In this document: positions 35,149 to 44,135 of the stretch, in pieces | Layout: the number at the start of each line of letters is the position of its first letter | Position numbering within the stretch: position 1 is the first letter of the stretch | Source: JBNRMR01 sp050942895 | GTDB taxonomy: Bacteria; Bacillota; Clostridia; Christensenellales; UBA1750 | Assembly (NCBI GenBank): GCA_050942895.1 | Contig: JBMNOE010000001.1 | Location: 62,001 to 126,000, forward strand | Length of the DNA stretch: 64,000 nucleotides | Direction: 5' to 3' | Translations under genes and position numbers: made by a program | Notes under the pieces: generated by a model | Told to the model about the DNA's origin: nothing | Seen by the model: the letters and a program-made list of their open reading frames with translations, nothing else | Databases searched by the model: none

Positions 35149-35386
35149 AAGCTCGCTTTCCTGCGCACAATATCAAAGCAACGGGGAAGAAAACCGAATT
35201 CGCCCTTAGAAATGATATGTATTCCGGATGGTTCCGAAATCTTTCATATTCGCCGAAGATAGCGTTTCTTATCAAGCTCAGCTTCTTTTCGCCCATTTCC
35301 TCATATCCATTGATCATTATCTTTCCATCATCAGCCGCCTGAAGGAGAGCCTCATATGGATGCCCTAACATTTTACAGGCATCCAT
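35135..35386 (-). CDS. Small protein of unknown function upstream of the CPBP protease
   Basis: I do not recognise this 83-residue protein. It begins MDACKMLGHPYEALL, is rich in Glu and Lys in the middle (GYEEMGEKKLSLIRNAIFGE), and ends with a hydrophobic stretch (SVFFPVALILCAGKRAYEKN) that could be a C-terminal membrane anchor. AGGGG lies five bases before the ATG at 35386; a longer frame to 35452 has no such signal. It overlaps the protease gene by 14 bases, so the two may form an operon. It could be a remnant of a larger gene. Confidence 0.45.
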   Translation of the reverse strand: MDACKMLGHPYEALLQAADDGKIMINGYEEMGEKKLSLIRNAIFGEYERFRNHPEYISFLRANSVFFPVALILCAGKRAYEKN

Positions 35387-35656
35387 TGTCACCCCTGATA
35401 ATACTCCTACAGCCGCAAAATGCCGTCGCTCCCAAAGCCGTAGCCGGCCCATTTTCTATATGCGCCCTTATGCTCAAACCCGGTTTCAACGCAATGCCTT
35501 TTTCACCGGGTTGCCAAGATACACAAGAACGTTTTCCCTCTTTGAGGACAGATATACAAGGGGCTTTCAATGGTTTGAAACCCGCGGCTCAAGCACTTTT
35601 ATTCCTGCGGTTTCAAAGGCGTGGAAATACACTCCCCTGCTCCTTTTCGGCGCGGG

Positions 35657-35839
35657 CTAATAATACTTGATCGCGTAGTAAATCACATACAGCCAGCCTA
35701 AAATACCGTGGAAAATCGCCACGGGGATCGACCCCCACGCCGTGTAGGATATAATCATCGCCAGACATGTCCCGAAGGATATGCCCGCCTTAGCCGTGCT
35801 TTTAACCACCTTTACCGAGTTTGACTGCTCGCTTGACAT
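35657..35839 (-). CDS. Small membrane protein
   Basis: The 60-residue protein has a Lys-containing start and two hydrophobic segments (GISFGTCLAMIISYTAWGSI and FHGILGWLYVIYYAI). Small proteins of this pattern occur widely in Firmicutes, without known function. GAGAGG lies eight bases before the ATG at 35839, and a GTG three bases earlier is an alternative. It sits 29 bases after the quinone reductase stop, in the same direction. Confidence 0.6.
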   Translation of the reverse strand: MSSEQSNSVKVVKSTAKAGISFGTCLAMIISYTAWGSIPVAIFHGILGWLYVIYYAIKYY

Positions 35840-35868
35840 CACTTAATCCTCTCTTGATTTCCGCAAAA

Positions 35869-36441
35869 TCAGATGGCTTCCTTGACCTTCTCAAGGAATT
35901 TTTCCCTGGCCTCCTGGGTTATATTGGTGATCTGCCCGCAGTTCATCCATTTGCGCTTTGCAACTCCAAGCTGCTTCATGGATGTGTTAAGGAAAACATT
36001 TTTTATAGCGTTTCCTGCGAACAGGCGCAGATACCATGTGGGTGAAGAAGCTGTGGTTATGGCCAGCACGGACTTGATGTGGGTGAGGGAGCCTTTGATG
36101 CCCACCGGCGTTGATTCGTAGGCGAAGCCGGGCTTCATCACCTTGTCCAGAAAACCCTTCAGCACCGCAGGCACATCGCACCACCATACAGGGGCTATAA
36201 CCACCATTGCATCGGCGTTTTTAATCTTCTCCTGGTATGCTGTGACCAGCGGGTCCAGCGTCCCGCCCTTGTTGAACAGGGCCAGCTCCTCCACGCTGTA
36301 GCGCGGGTCGAAACCGTCGGCACACAGGTCAATCACCTCATAGGGCTTGCCTTTTGCCTCCAGGGCTTCCTTTACTTTTTCGAGAATAGCGTGGTTAAAG
36401 CTTCCGGGGTATGGGTGGGAGTATATTATCAATGTGTTCAT
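35869..36441 (-). CDS. Flavodoxin-fold NAD(P)H-quinone reductase (MdaB/KefF-like)
   Basis: The 190-residue protein is a soluble FMN or FAD oxidoreductase of the NAD(P)H dehydrogenase (quinone) family. Visible family features are the N-terminal LIIYSHPYPGSFNHA, DGFDPRYS, and VVIAPVWWCDVPAVLKGFLDKV, which forms part of the flavin pocket. It probably reduces quinones or electrophiles. AAGGAGGAG precedes the ATG. It is followed by the small membrane protein gene. Confidence 0.87.
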   Translation of the reverse strand: MNTLIIYSHPYPGSFNHAILEKVKEALEAKGKPYEVIDLCADGFDPRYSVEELALFNKGGTLDPLVTAYQEKIKNADAMVVIAPVWWCDVPAVLKGFLDKVMKPGFAYESTPVGIKGSLTHIKSVLAITTASSPTWYLRLFAGNAIKNVFLNTSMKQLGVAKRKWMNCGQITNITQEAREKFLEKVKEAI

Positions 36442-36490
36442 ACTGTCTCCTCCTTAGAACTTCTAATGGCCTTATTTTACCAAACAAATG

Positions 36491-36527
36491 AAAAGAAGTC
36501 GATACCTTTGCTGCATCGACTTCTTTT
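36491..36527 (-). terminator. Terminator at the end of the minus-strand carbohydrate operon
   Basis: A perfect 13-bp stem (AAAAGAAGTCGAT with ATCGACTTCTTTT) closes an 11-nt loop. A and T runs on both sides let it work in either direction. It lies just after the esterase stop at 36545 and before the quinone reductase gene. Confidence 0.8.
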
Positions 36528-36544
36528 TAAAATGCCTGTTTTTT

Positions 36545-37723
36545 CTAACTGATAGCCTTCAGCCATCCTTCCAGTGTGTAAGCGTCATCTCCCAGTTCAT
36601 CCGGCCTTAAGCATTTTAGGTCCTCCGGGGGTATGGGGCGTATGTTTGCGTCGGCAAATTTCGCTCCCTGATGATTCACCTGCACCCAATATAGCTTTGC
36701 GCTCTGGGCTTCCCAGCTAAAACCGTGCTTTAAGCACCATGCCTCCATTGTAATTTCAGGCATCTCCTCAATCTGCCGGCGGCTTGCTGCAGGAAGCATA
36801 CCCTCACCATGCAGCCACAGCAATGCTTCTTTATGGTTGTGATATGCCCTGTGGCCGCCCTCCGGATCAAAGTATATGCCGGTCCTTTGGGGCAGGCCTG
36901 CCAGCTTTTCAAGGCGAATGTTCTCTCCCGCCAGCTTGCGTATGGTGCGGCAGTAAAGGCCGTCGCCATCGGGGTCCATCACCGCATCCTTTTCACCATT
37001 CATGTAAAGCACCGCGCAATGGGGCATGTGAAGACGTATAAAATCCTCATCGGAGCATATGGGCTCCAGCTTGAGGCTGGGAATACGGGTGCAGGCCTTG
37101 CCGTACTTCCGGCTGTACTCGCCCAAAATGAAGCCGGAAACAATTGCCGAGTGCAGGCGGCCTTCCAGGGCAGTCATCCAGGCGGATACGGCCCCTCCCA
37201 GCGAGTTTCCCACCACGCCCAGGCGTGTCTTGTCGATATCTTCCCGCGCCTCCAAAAAATCCAGAGCGCGCATGGTGTCAAATATCATCTTCCCCAGCAT
37301 TATTCTTCCGCTGTCTGAAGCGGCCTTGTCTGCGCAGGAATCGTCATGGGCGCGGGTGCCTTTTTCGCCGTTTAAATGCCGCTCTTCTTCGCCGATGGTA
37401 TCATACACAAGACATGCCAGCCCCATTTTAGCATATAGCTGGGCCGTGTACAGTATATAAAGAGAGTTCTTCGAACCGCCGTGTCCATTTGTGATGACCA
37501 CTGCCGGCATGGGCTTTTGCGCGCCTTCAGGGCGATATAAAATGCATGGCACCTTGGAGCCTTCCTCCGCGGTGAACACCCATTTTTCGATTATCAGCCC
37601 ATCATGCGAGAGACTCCCCCTGTGCTCAGGCGCCAGATCGACGGTTTTTTTCGGTATGCCCAGCATGTCCGATATTTCCTTGCGCAGGCTTTCCTGCTGC
37701 GCCTTTGGCATAAGTATGCTCAT
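36545..37723 (-). CDS. Alpha/beta hydrolase, acetyl xylan esterase/dienelactone hydrolase-like
   Basis: The 392-residue protein shows the nucleophile motif GNSLGG (Ser near residue 172) after a typical strand (TRLGVVGNS). An oxyanion-side loop (VVITNGHGGSKNS) comes earlier, and a late Asp/His pair is likely (GEKDAVMDPDGDG; EGGHRAYHNH). There is no signal peptide. Such enzymes often remove acetyl or similar esters from imported oligosaccharides. Its start overlaps the stop of the upstream glycosidase gene (ATGA), so they are co-translated and probably act on the same substrate. Confidence 0.8.
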   Translation of the reverse strand: MSILMPKAQQESLRKEISDMLGIPKKTVDLAPEHRGSLSHDGLIIEKWVFTAEEGSKVPCILYRPEGAQKPMPAVVITNGHGGSKNSLYILYTAQLYAKMGLACLVYDTIGEEERHLNGEKGTRAHDDSCADKAASDSGRIMLGKMIFDTMRALDFLEAREDIDKTRLGVVGNSLGGAVSAWMTALEGRLHSAIVSGFILGEYSRKYGKACTRIPSLKLEPICSDEDFIRLHMPHCAVLYMNGEKDAVMDPDGDGLYCRTIRKLAGENIRLEKLAGLPQRTGIYFDPEGGHRAYHNHKEALLWLHGEGMLPAASRRQIEEMPEITMEAWCLKHGFSWEAQSAKLYWVQVNHQGAKFADANIRPIPPEDLKCLRPDELGDDAYTLEGWLKAIS

Positions 37724-38976
37724 GCGCCCTTCTCCTCTCGCCGTTTTTTAGCCTTTTCCCCCTCCAGATATATGCAGGCGGCTTGAATGAAGAAAATGCT
37801 GCCCAAATCCCGCAGATAATACGGGGATGCATCGCTGTTTTCAGGCGGCATAACTTTCTCCAGTATGGCGCCCTTAAGGTTCGGATCCTCAGCTTTTGTG
37901 AACTGAACATCCATGGCGAAACCAAGGCTGCGCGCTGCTGCCTCCAGCCATATTTCCTCCTCTTTAAGCTCATAGAGCCGCTGCCAGAGGATGGCCGCAC
38001 AGGCGCCGCCGCTGGTGGCATGGCCAAAGGAGCTGGTTTTAAAATCCGCATAGGTGAGACGGAAATGGCCGCCGTCGGACCGCTGGGCGTTTAAATACCA
38101 GTCTGCACAGCGCTTAAGGCAGTCCAGATAGGCCTTGTTTCCGGAATCGACATAGGCGTCCAGCATGGGCAGGCCCCACCAGAAGCTCTGGCGCGGATGG
38201 ATGCTGCCGCGTATGCCGCCGCAGGGCGGGTAGTTGATCCATGTGCCGGCGGGCATTTCTTGCGCCAGCAGGTGATCAGCTGTAGCATAGAAAATGTCCC
38301 TATAGCGCGTATCTCCGCTGAGCTTATACGCCTTTAGGAATATGGCGTCATCCAGCAGCGGCCGCCCATCGTGCTTGGCATGGCCTTCAGCAGGCACAAA
38401 GCGATCCTGCCAATGGGGATGCTCAAACGAAAGGGATATGAGGCTGAAATTATCAAGGAAAAGACCTTCGCCCAGATAAGCATTGCTTGCCACCCAGTTG
38501 CAGGCAGCCAGGAACGCTTCTTTCAGCGCCTCATCTTTGGTGACTTCATACAGGGCGAAGATTCCGTCCAGGCATTCCAGCACGGCTGATGTATTTATGC
38601 AATCATCATAGTCTTCGACTGCCCATATAAGGCCGTAATGGGGGTGATCAGGGTCAGAAAAACGCTCCCTCAGTATGAAATCCGCGCCCCATTTTGCATG
38701 GGTGAGATATTTTTCATTCCCAGTCACACGATATGCCATGCAAAGGGCTTTCACGGCCTGCCCGCCGTGCCAGATGGGGCAAAAATAATCCCATGTGCGC
38801 GTGGCGGCTGAATATTCGCCCTTGAAAGAGCCTTTCCAGGTTTTGTGGAACATCCTCGGCGCCCGCGGGCAGGGCGGCGGTGTTTCCTCATTGTGCTGGG
38901 CGACATCAGTCAGCCACTGGCAGGCAGCGTCCACGGCCCGCATAAGCCGGTTCTGATCTATAAGATTTCTTGACAT
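37720..38976 (-). CDS. Six-hairpin (alpha/alpha)6-barrel glycosidase-like protein
   Basis: The 418-residue cytoplasmic protein has helical-repeat organisation with aromatic-rich turns (WDYFCPIWHGGQAVKAL, EDYDDCINTSAVLECL, HPRQSFWWGLPMLDAYVDSG). This matches six-hairpin glycosidase folds such as unsaturated uronyl hydrolases and related families. Asp pairs in EDYDD and in LLDDAIFLKAYK are candidate catalytic residues. I cannot assign a family number. AAAGGAG precedes the ATG at 38976; a GTG at 38997 would sit on this site. It is coupled to the esterase and lies in the importer locus, suggesting intracellular glycan breakdown. Confidence 0.68.
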   Translation of the reverse strand: MSRNLIDQNRLMRAVDAACQWLTDVAQHNEETPPPCPRAPRMFHKTWKGSFKGEYSAATRTWDYFCPIWHGGQAVKALCMAYRVTGNEKYLTHAKWGADFILRERFSDPDHPHYGLIWAVEDYDDCINTSAVLECLDGIFALYEVTKDEALKEAFLAACNWVASNAYLGEGLFLDNFSLISLSFEHPHWQDRFVPAEGHAKHDGRPLLDDAIFLKAYKLSGDTRYRDIFYATADHLLAQEMPAGTWINYPPCGGIRGSIHPRQSFWWGLPMLDAYVDSGNKAYLDCLKRCADWYLNAQRSDGGHFRLTYADFKTSSFGHATSGGACAAILWQRLYELKEEEIWLEAAARSLGFAMDVQFTKAEDPNLKGAILEKVMPPENSDASPYYLRDLGSIFFIQAACIYLEGEKAKKRREEKGA

Positions 38977-39055
38977 TTTTCTGCTTTCTCCTTTCACAAT
39001 GGGTGCTTTTGCGCACCGCGCCGCGCACCCTGGTATGTTGCAATCTGCAAGACGG

Positions 39056-41302
39056 TTACCTTATCGTCCCCTGCTGGCGGTAGTGTATTGGCGTCATACC
39101 CGTGTATCTCCTGAAGCGCCGTATGAAGCCGGATACATCGTGGTATCCAACCCGCATGCTGATATCCTTCACGCTAAGGGGCGTATCGGCCAGCAGTTCC
39201 TTTGCCTTATAAAGGCGGATCTGCACCAGGTATTCCGATGGCGCTATCCCCGTCTCCTCCTTGAACTTCTCGGAAAATGACCGGGCGCTCATTGAAAGAT
39301 GCTCTGCCATGAAGGCCATGTTCAGGTTAGGGTCGGCATAGTTTTCCTCCATGTAAACCTCAGCCATGCGTATGTCGGAAAGTCTTCTTCCCTGTTCCTG
39401 TGAGGCATCGCCAAGAAGGCTGTGGCACACGCTTCGAAGGGTTTCGTTCAGATCGTCTATCGACAGACATCTTGACAGCGAAAACACATCGTATATCTCC
39501 GCGCCGCCTGACGGTCCCGCCGGTGCGCATTCGTTCATCACCACGCTTATAATGTCGTTGTAAAACGAGCGGAAGGCAAACAGCGACAGATTCATGGTTT
39601 GCATATAACGGAAAAGCTCGTCCAGCATATCGTCCACTTTGCGGATATCTCCTTGGCGCAGCACGCTTTTAAGGGTACCCATGAGCTTCATGGGGTAGGA
39701 CACAGTGCTTCCGGCGGTGGTCACGTCATCAAAGCGCAGAACATCGCTGTTGCCCTGAACAAATCGGTTATCAAAAGCAGCGGCAGCCTCCAGATAGGCG
39801 ATGGAGGCCTGAGACATATCCTCGTGGGCATTGCTGATGGCCATGGTGGTGTTTCTCTGATGGGAGCGCACGATATGGTGAACCTCCCTTGCATATCTGA
39901 AAAGCGTTTCTTTTTCGTCCTAGAACAAGGCGAAGAGCACCTGATTTTGGAATGTAAGCTCCACGCAATGCCCGCCGATATCATCGCCTTCCACGCAGGC
40001 GCCATGGGCGCTTAAAAGGCTGGATACATCCGAGTGGGCGCCCAACAGAGCAATTACAAACCAGCGTTTACCGGCGTTAAGGCCCAACTTTTCGGACTCT
40101 GCCAAAAAATCCTCTCTGCTTTTGTATGAGCCGTTGACAAAGCGCCTTATAAACTCAGATTTCTCCAGCGAAAGGCTTTTGCTGGCAATGCTCAGGTTTT
40201 GCTCCTTGATCTCCCTTATGCCCATCTCAATAGCCTTAAAATCATCCTTCGCGCGGGTATCCCCCATCAGGGCGCGCAGCATTTTGACGGGCTTATAGTT
40301 GTAAAGTGAAAAGAAGCCTATGAACAGCGCCGAAACGAGGCCCGTGGCCGCCAGCAAAATCCAAAAACGCCTTTGCTGTAGGCTGAGGTTCTCCAACAGC
40401 GTGCTTCTTTGCTGTACAGTGCAATATCTGATGCCCTTTGAATCTGAAAGGGCTGTAACAAGGTATTCCTCACCCTCATGGTGGAAAGATCCGGTCACCG
40501 TCTGCGGCTTGCCGGAAAGGTATTCCTCTACCGCTTCACCCGGTATTCCAAAAGCCGCCTGCTGTGATATGATCTTTTCCCCGTGCAGTATATACATCCC
40601 GCGGGAGTCTCCGCTTTCTTTAATCATCATCCCCAAGTATTGCTTTTCATCCACGAGGAACATCATGGTGCCCCTCTTTGCAGTGCCCACAGGCAGCGCA
40701 AAGGTCACCACACTTTTGCTTCCGCTCAGTATTCCGCTCACCTTTTGCAAGGGAATGACCCTAAGCTCCCTGGGCGACTGGAGTATCGAGTGAAGCTCTT
40801 CCGAAGAGATGTTCTCATAGACTATGCCCTGATCCAAAAACATGCTGATATGCACGGAGGTGGAGGGAGAGTAAATGTATTCGTCCATGTCAAAAAACAG
40901 AAAGATATCGCTGACAAAGCCGTTGATTGACCTGAAAAGGGAAAGCAGGTTCATCAATTCCCTCGCCTTGAGGGGTCCGGTGTCCTGCCTTAGCCTGAAA
41001 GGCTCTATCTCCGGATGGAATGTGATCTGGTCAGCCATGCCGACGATGCCGTTCAGCCCAATTTCATGGGAATAGCGGATGCGGTCAAGCAAAGCCTCCT
41101 CGCTCTTGAAAAAGCTTTCCTCAATTGTGTCCGCGAAATAGGTGAACATGTAGGCGCCCAGGCAAGCTATAACCACAAGCATTATGGCAAGGTAAGGCAG
41201 AGCAAAGCGCAAAAAGGTTTTGGACAGGCGAAATCGGGGCCGTTTTTTTGCCGAAGCTTGGTCATCCTTCACTGCACTCTTTTTGTTCTTTAGCTGCAGC
41301 AT
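39056..41302 (-). pseudogene. Membrane-anchored Cache-AraC (YesN-type) regulator interrupted by one in-frame TAG
   Basis: Read through, this is a roughly 748-residue sensor-regulator. It has a membrane segment near residues 28-58, an extracytoplasmic Cache-like sensing region, a second membrane segment near 310-330, a linker, and a C-terminal AraC helix-turn-helix (NLNMAFMAEHLSMSARSFSE, then YHDVSGFIRRFRRYTGM). Such proteins usually activate adjacent sugar-uptake operons. Codon 461 is TAG (39920-39922), in frame and with homologous sequence on both sides, so a single base change explains it. The sensor half could still be made; the DNA-binding half could start at GTG 39871, eleven bases after AAGGGAGG. 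The start at ATG 41302 follows AGGGGG. Confidence 0.82.
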
Positions 41303-41357
41303 TTCATATCCCCCTTTTTGTGCTTTTTTAGATTTATGCACCAAAAGCTTCACCGCT

Positions 41358-41390
41358 ATCGCTCCCCACCGAGAAGAAGCAGGGAGCGAT
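41358..41390. promoter_or_regulatory. Hairpin between the lipoprotein and regulator genes
   Basis: A 9-bp stem (ATCGCTCCC with GGGAGCGAT) closes a 15-nt loop. No T-run follows on the minus strand, so partial termination or message stabilisation after the lipoprotein gene is more likely than a full stop. Confidence 0.5.
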
Positions 41391-41420
41391 TGGGGTTAAA
41401 TAACATCTGGCCGTTTTAGA

Positions 41421-43061
41421 TTAATATCTGTCGTAGATGCCCTGAGCAATGTCTGTAAGCTCATCTATGCCGGCTCCCGCAAGGCCGTCAAGGAAGGCCT
41501 GCCAGCTCTGGTCGGTCACCCCACTGACAACAAATGCCGCAAGGGTCTCGTCGATCAGCTTGGTGATGTCCGCGTTAATCAGGCTCCACCGTTCAGTCTC
41601 CTCCGGCGTCTTTACCACGAATCTGCTCAAAATTCCGTCCAGCGGTATCTCTTCAACGGAATTCGCAGCCTCGTACATCATGCCTGCCTCAACTGCTTTG
41701 CCGACATTTGTATCCATCGTGATTACCCGCTCATATACCGCCGCAGGGAAATAGTAGATCGCGTTCTGGGTCTGAATTCCATACTCAGTGCCGTTTGGCG
41801 GCGTGTCGGGAAAATTCGTCATCTTCCCGTCCACCCATTCCCAGGTCACGCCTTCCGGCCCGTATGTGCTCTCGTACATGAACGCATCGCTTTGGAACCA
41901 GGCGTCAAACCAGCGCATTGTCTCGGGCAGATGCTCATTCGCCACCGTAATGACCGAGTGACGGATAATACCGGTGGCACGCCTTCTGATCTGCTGCTGG
42001 TACCCTTCAGCGTTTATCGGGACCAGGGGCACCATGTCCTCGGAGAACTCCGGGTTGGTAATCGACGAATACTGGGAGTACCTAACCGTCATGCCGATAT
42101 TGTTCTCATCGCATTTTGCTGCAAGTACGCTCGCGGACTGGGTGAGGAACTCCGGGTCTATAAGTTCGTCTGTGTAGAGCATATGCACCCATTCTATGGC
42201 CTCCCTGTAGCCGGGCGCCTTGGTCACATGCTGAACCTTGCCGTCGCTGCCAAGCATGAAACCGGCATGGCCTGGGACTCCCCAGAAGCTAAAGCAGCTT
42301 GCGGTTATTGATGCCGTGCCTGCTGTGAAAGTGGTCGAAGACGGGTATCCGTCCGGGCAGCTGTCCTTGAAGACCCGTAGGGTGTCGGTCAGCCCGCTTA
42401 CAGTTGTGGGCTTTGAAAGGCCCAGATCACCCAGCCATTTCTGGTTGATATACATCTTTGGGTCAACCGTCAGCGGGTCCTCCATGATGGCCCCAACAGC
42501 ATATATCTGACCATCGGTCTGTTTCAGCATATTCCTGTGCCTGTCCTCCAGAATTCCGGTGTAGTTGGGCATGTATTGGTCCATCAAATCATCAATGGGG
42601 ATCAGGATGCTCTGTGCCACGCCGTATTCCTCAATGTCAACAGCGCTGCTGCGCCCTCCCATTATAATGTCAGGGTAATCGCCGGAGGCGAACATCAGGT
42701 TTGAGATAGTCTGGAAATCCCCGCTCTTGATATTGTCATATTCGATGTGTATATTGGTCTGGTCCTCCAGGCGGGTCAGACACCATTGGGTATCCAGGTT
42801 GATATCATGCCTGTCGTCTATAGAGAACATGGCGGTCAATGTGATCTTCTCATCCACGATTGGGTAACCCTCAGGGTTAAAGTTCTCCTTGGGGGCCGGG
42901 GCCGCGGTGGCAGGGGCGGCTGTTTGCGCCGCCGGAGCGGACGTCCCCGCTGCCGAAGTGGGCGCAGGCGCAGGCGCTGCGCAGGCGGTTATCGCCATGA
43001 TCAGGACCAGCAAAAGTCCCTGCATGAATAGCCGCCTTAGGTTTGATCGCTTTTGTTTCAT
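41421..43061 (-). CDS. Extracellular solute-binding lipoprotein of the second LplA-type importer
   Basis: The 546-residue lipoprotein captures sugar for the second importer. It has a signal peptide ending in the lipobox ITAC with Cys27, then an Ala/Pro/Thr linker to about residue 60 and a binding domain. It lacks the Asp-rich calcium-like loop seen in the first lipoprotein (residues 239-253 there); the same place reads VFKDSCPDGYPSS. ATG 43061 follows AAGGAG by seven bases; a frame extending to 43112 is not supported. The two permeases lie upstream on the same strand. Confidence 0.88.
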   Translation of the reverse strand: MKQKRSNLRRLFMQGLLLVLIMAITACAAPAPAPTSAAGTSAPAAQTAAPATAAPAPKENFNPEGYPIVDEKITLTAMFSIDDRHDINLDTQWCLTRLEDQTNIHIEYDNIKSGDFQTISNLMFASGDYPDIIMGGRSSAVDIEEYGVAQSILIPIDDLMDQYMPNYTGILEDRHRNMLKQTDGQIYAVGAIMEDPLTVDPKMYINQKWLGDLGLSKPTTVSGLTDTLRVFKDSCPDGYPSSTTFTAGTASITASCFSFWGVPGHAGFMLGSDGKVQHVTKAPGYREAIEWVHMLYTDELIDPEFLTQSASVLAAKCDENNIGMTVRYSQYSSITNPEFSEDMVPLVPINAEGYQQQIRRRATGIIRHSVITVANEHLPETMRWFDAWFQSDAFMYESTYGPEGVTWEWVDGKMTNFPDTPPNGTEYGIQTQNAIYYFPAAVYERVITMDTNVGKAVEAGMMYEAANSVEEIPLDGILSRFVVKTPEETERWSLINADITKLIDETLAAFVVSGVTDQSWQAFLDGLAGAGIDELTDIAQGIYDRY

Positions 43062-43162
43062 ACTGTTGCTCCTTTTCTTTATTCTAATATTCGCAGGCCG
43101 TGCAGTCAACACGCAGGCCGGCGTAACATTCCAGTAGCCATGCTCGGCAGTCGTCAGTGCGC

Positions 43163-44104
43163 TCAGCCCTTGAGGGATCCTATCATAACTCCCTTGACGA
43201 AGAATTTCTGCATGTTAACATACAAAATCACGGCCGGGCCGGTGGACATCACTATCGCGCAATACTTGACCACCTCCGCCACCCGGATTGCCTCGGTAAC
43301 GCTCTCCGCTTCGTCATACATCTCGTTTGCCGTCGCCGCGTCCATTGTCAGCTTGGCAAGGATTTCCCGCAGAACCAATGTCACGGGGTACCATCTTCTG
43401 TCGCGGATATAGATCAGCGCTGTCATGAAGTTGTTCCAGTTGGCAACGCCATAGTAAACGCACAGCACCGCCGTGATGGTGCCGCTTAAGGGGAGCACTA
43501 CGCTCACAAAGTACTTGATGTGGGTGGCGCCGTCGATGCTGGCCGCCTCATACAGCTCCCGGGGGATGCTGCTGGTCATATAGGTCCTTGTTATCATCAG
43601 GTTCCAGACGGAAACGCAGCCTGAAAAAACCATCATCAGCGGGTTGTTATACAGCCCTATGTCCCGCATAAGCAGAAATGTGGGAATCAACCCGCCGGAA
43701 AAGAACATCTGAAATATTATCAGAAAATTCACCACCGGCTTGCCTGTGAATTTGTTGCTCAGCGCATAGCCCGCCATTAGGGTGACGGCGACGCTCAAGG
43801 CCGTTCCGCTGACCGTATACACGACTGAGTTGAGATAGGCGCGCCAAAAGTGGCCAAATTTGAACATCGCCTCGTAGCCTATCAGTGACGGGTCCCTGGG
43901 CCAGAAAACTACCTCGCCACGCAACACCGCGTAGGGCTCGGAGAACGATGAGATTAAAATAAAGTAAAGGGGATAAAGAGTCACGAACAGCACCAGCACC
44001 CAGAATGAAATGTTGAAAGCGTTAAATATGCGGTCTGAAGCCGTCATTTTTATGGGCGAGCCCTTGCGTGCCCTCACGCCTGTTTTTGAATACGATTGTT
44101 CCAT
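43163..44104 (-). CDS. Sugar ABC transporter permease, LplC type
   Basis: The 313-residue permease has about six membrane segments, the EAA loop YEAASIDGATHIKYF, and the LplC-like C-terminus FVKGVMIGSLKG. AAGGAG precedes the ATG at seven bases. It lies between the LplB-type permease and the lipoprotein gene and forms the second importer with them. Confidence 0.9.
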   Translation of the reverse strand: MEQSYSKTGVRARKGSPIKMTASDRIFNAFNISFWVLVLFVTLYPLYFILISSFSEPYAVLRGEVVFWPRDPSLIGYEAMFKFGHFWRAYLNSVVYTVSGTALSVAVTLMAGYALSNKFTGKPVVNFLIIFQMFFSGGLIPTFLLMRDIGLYNNPLMMVFSGCVSVWNLMITRTYMTSSIPRELYEAASIDGATHIKYFVSVVLPLSGTITAVLCVYYGVANWNNFMTALIYIRDRRWYPVTLVLREILAKLTMDAATANEMYDEAESVTEAIRVAEVVKYCAIVMSTGPAVILYVNMQKFFVKGVMIGSLKG

Positions 44105-44135
44105 GCCCCTGCTCCTTTTCGATGCTTTTAGATTT

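Noticed and set aside
35356..35670. Plus-strand 104-codon open frame
   Set aside because: It is antisense to the small gene upstream of the CPBP protease, with no ribosome binding site and an unstructured, Pro-rich translation.
39920..39922. Amber codon as a pyrrolysine or other recoded sense codon
   Set aside because: TAG terminates several unrelated genes in this window, and there is no sign of a pyl system or recoding element here.
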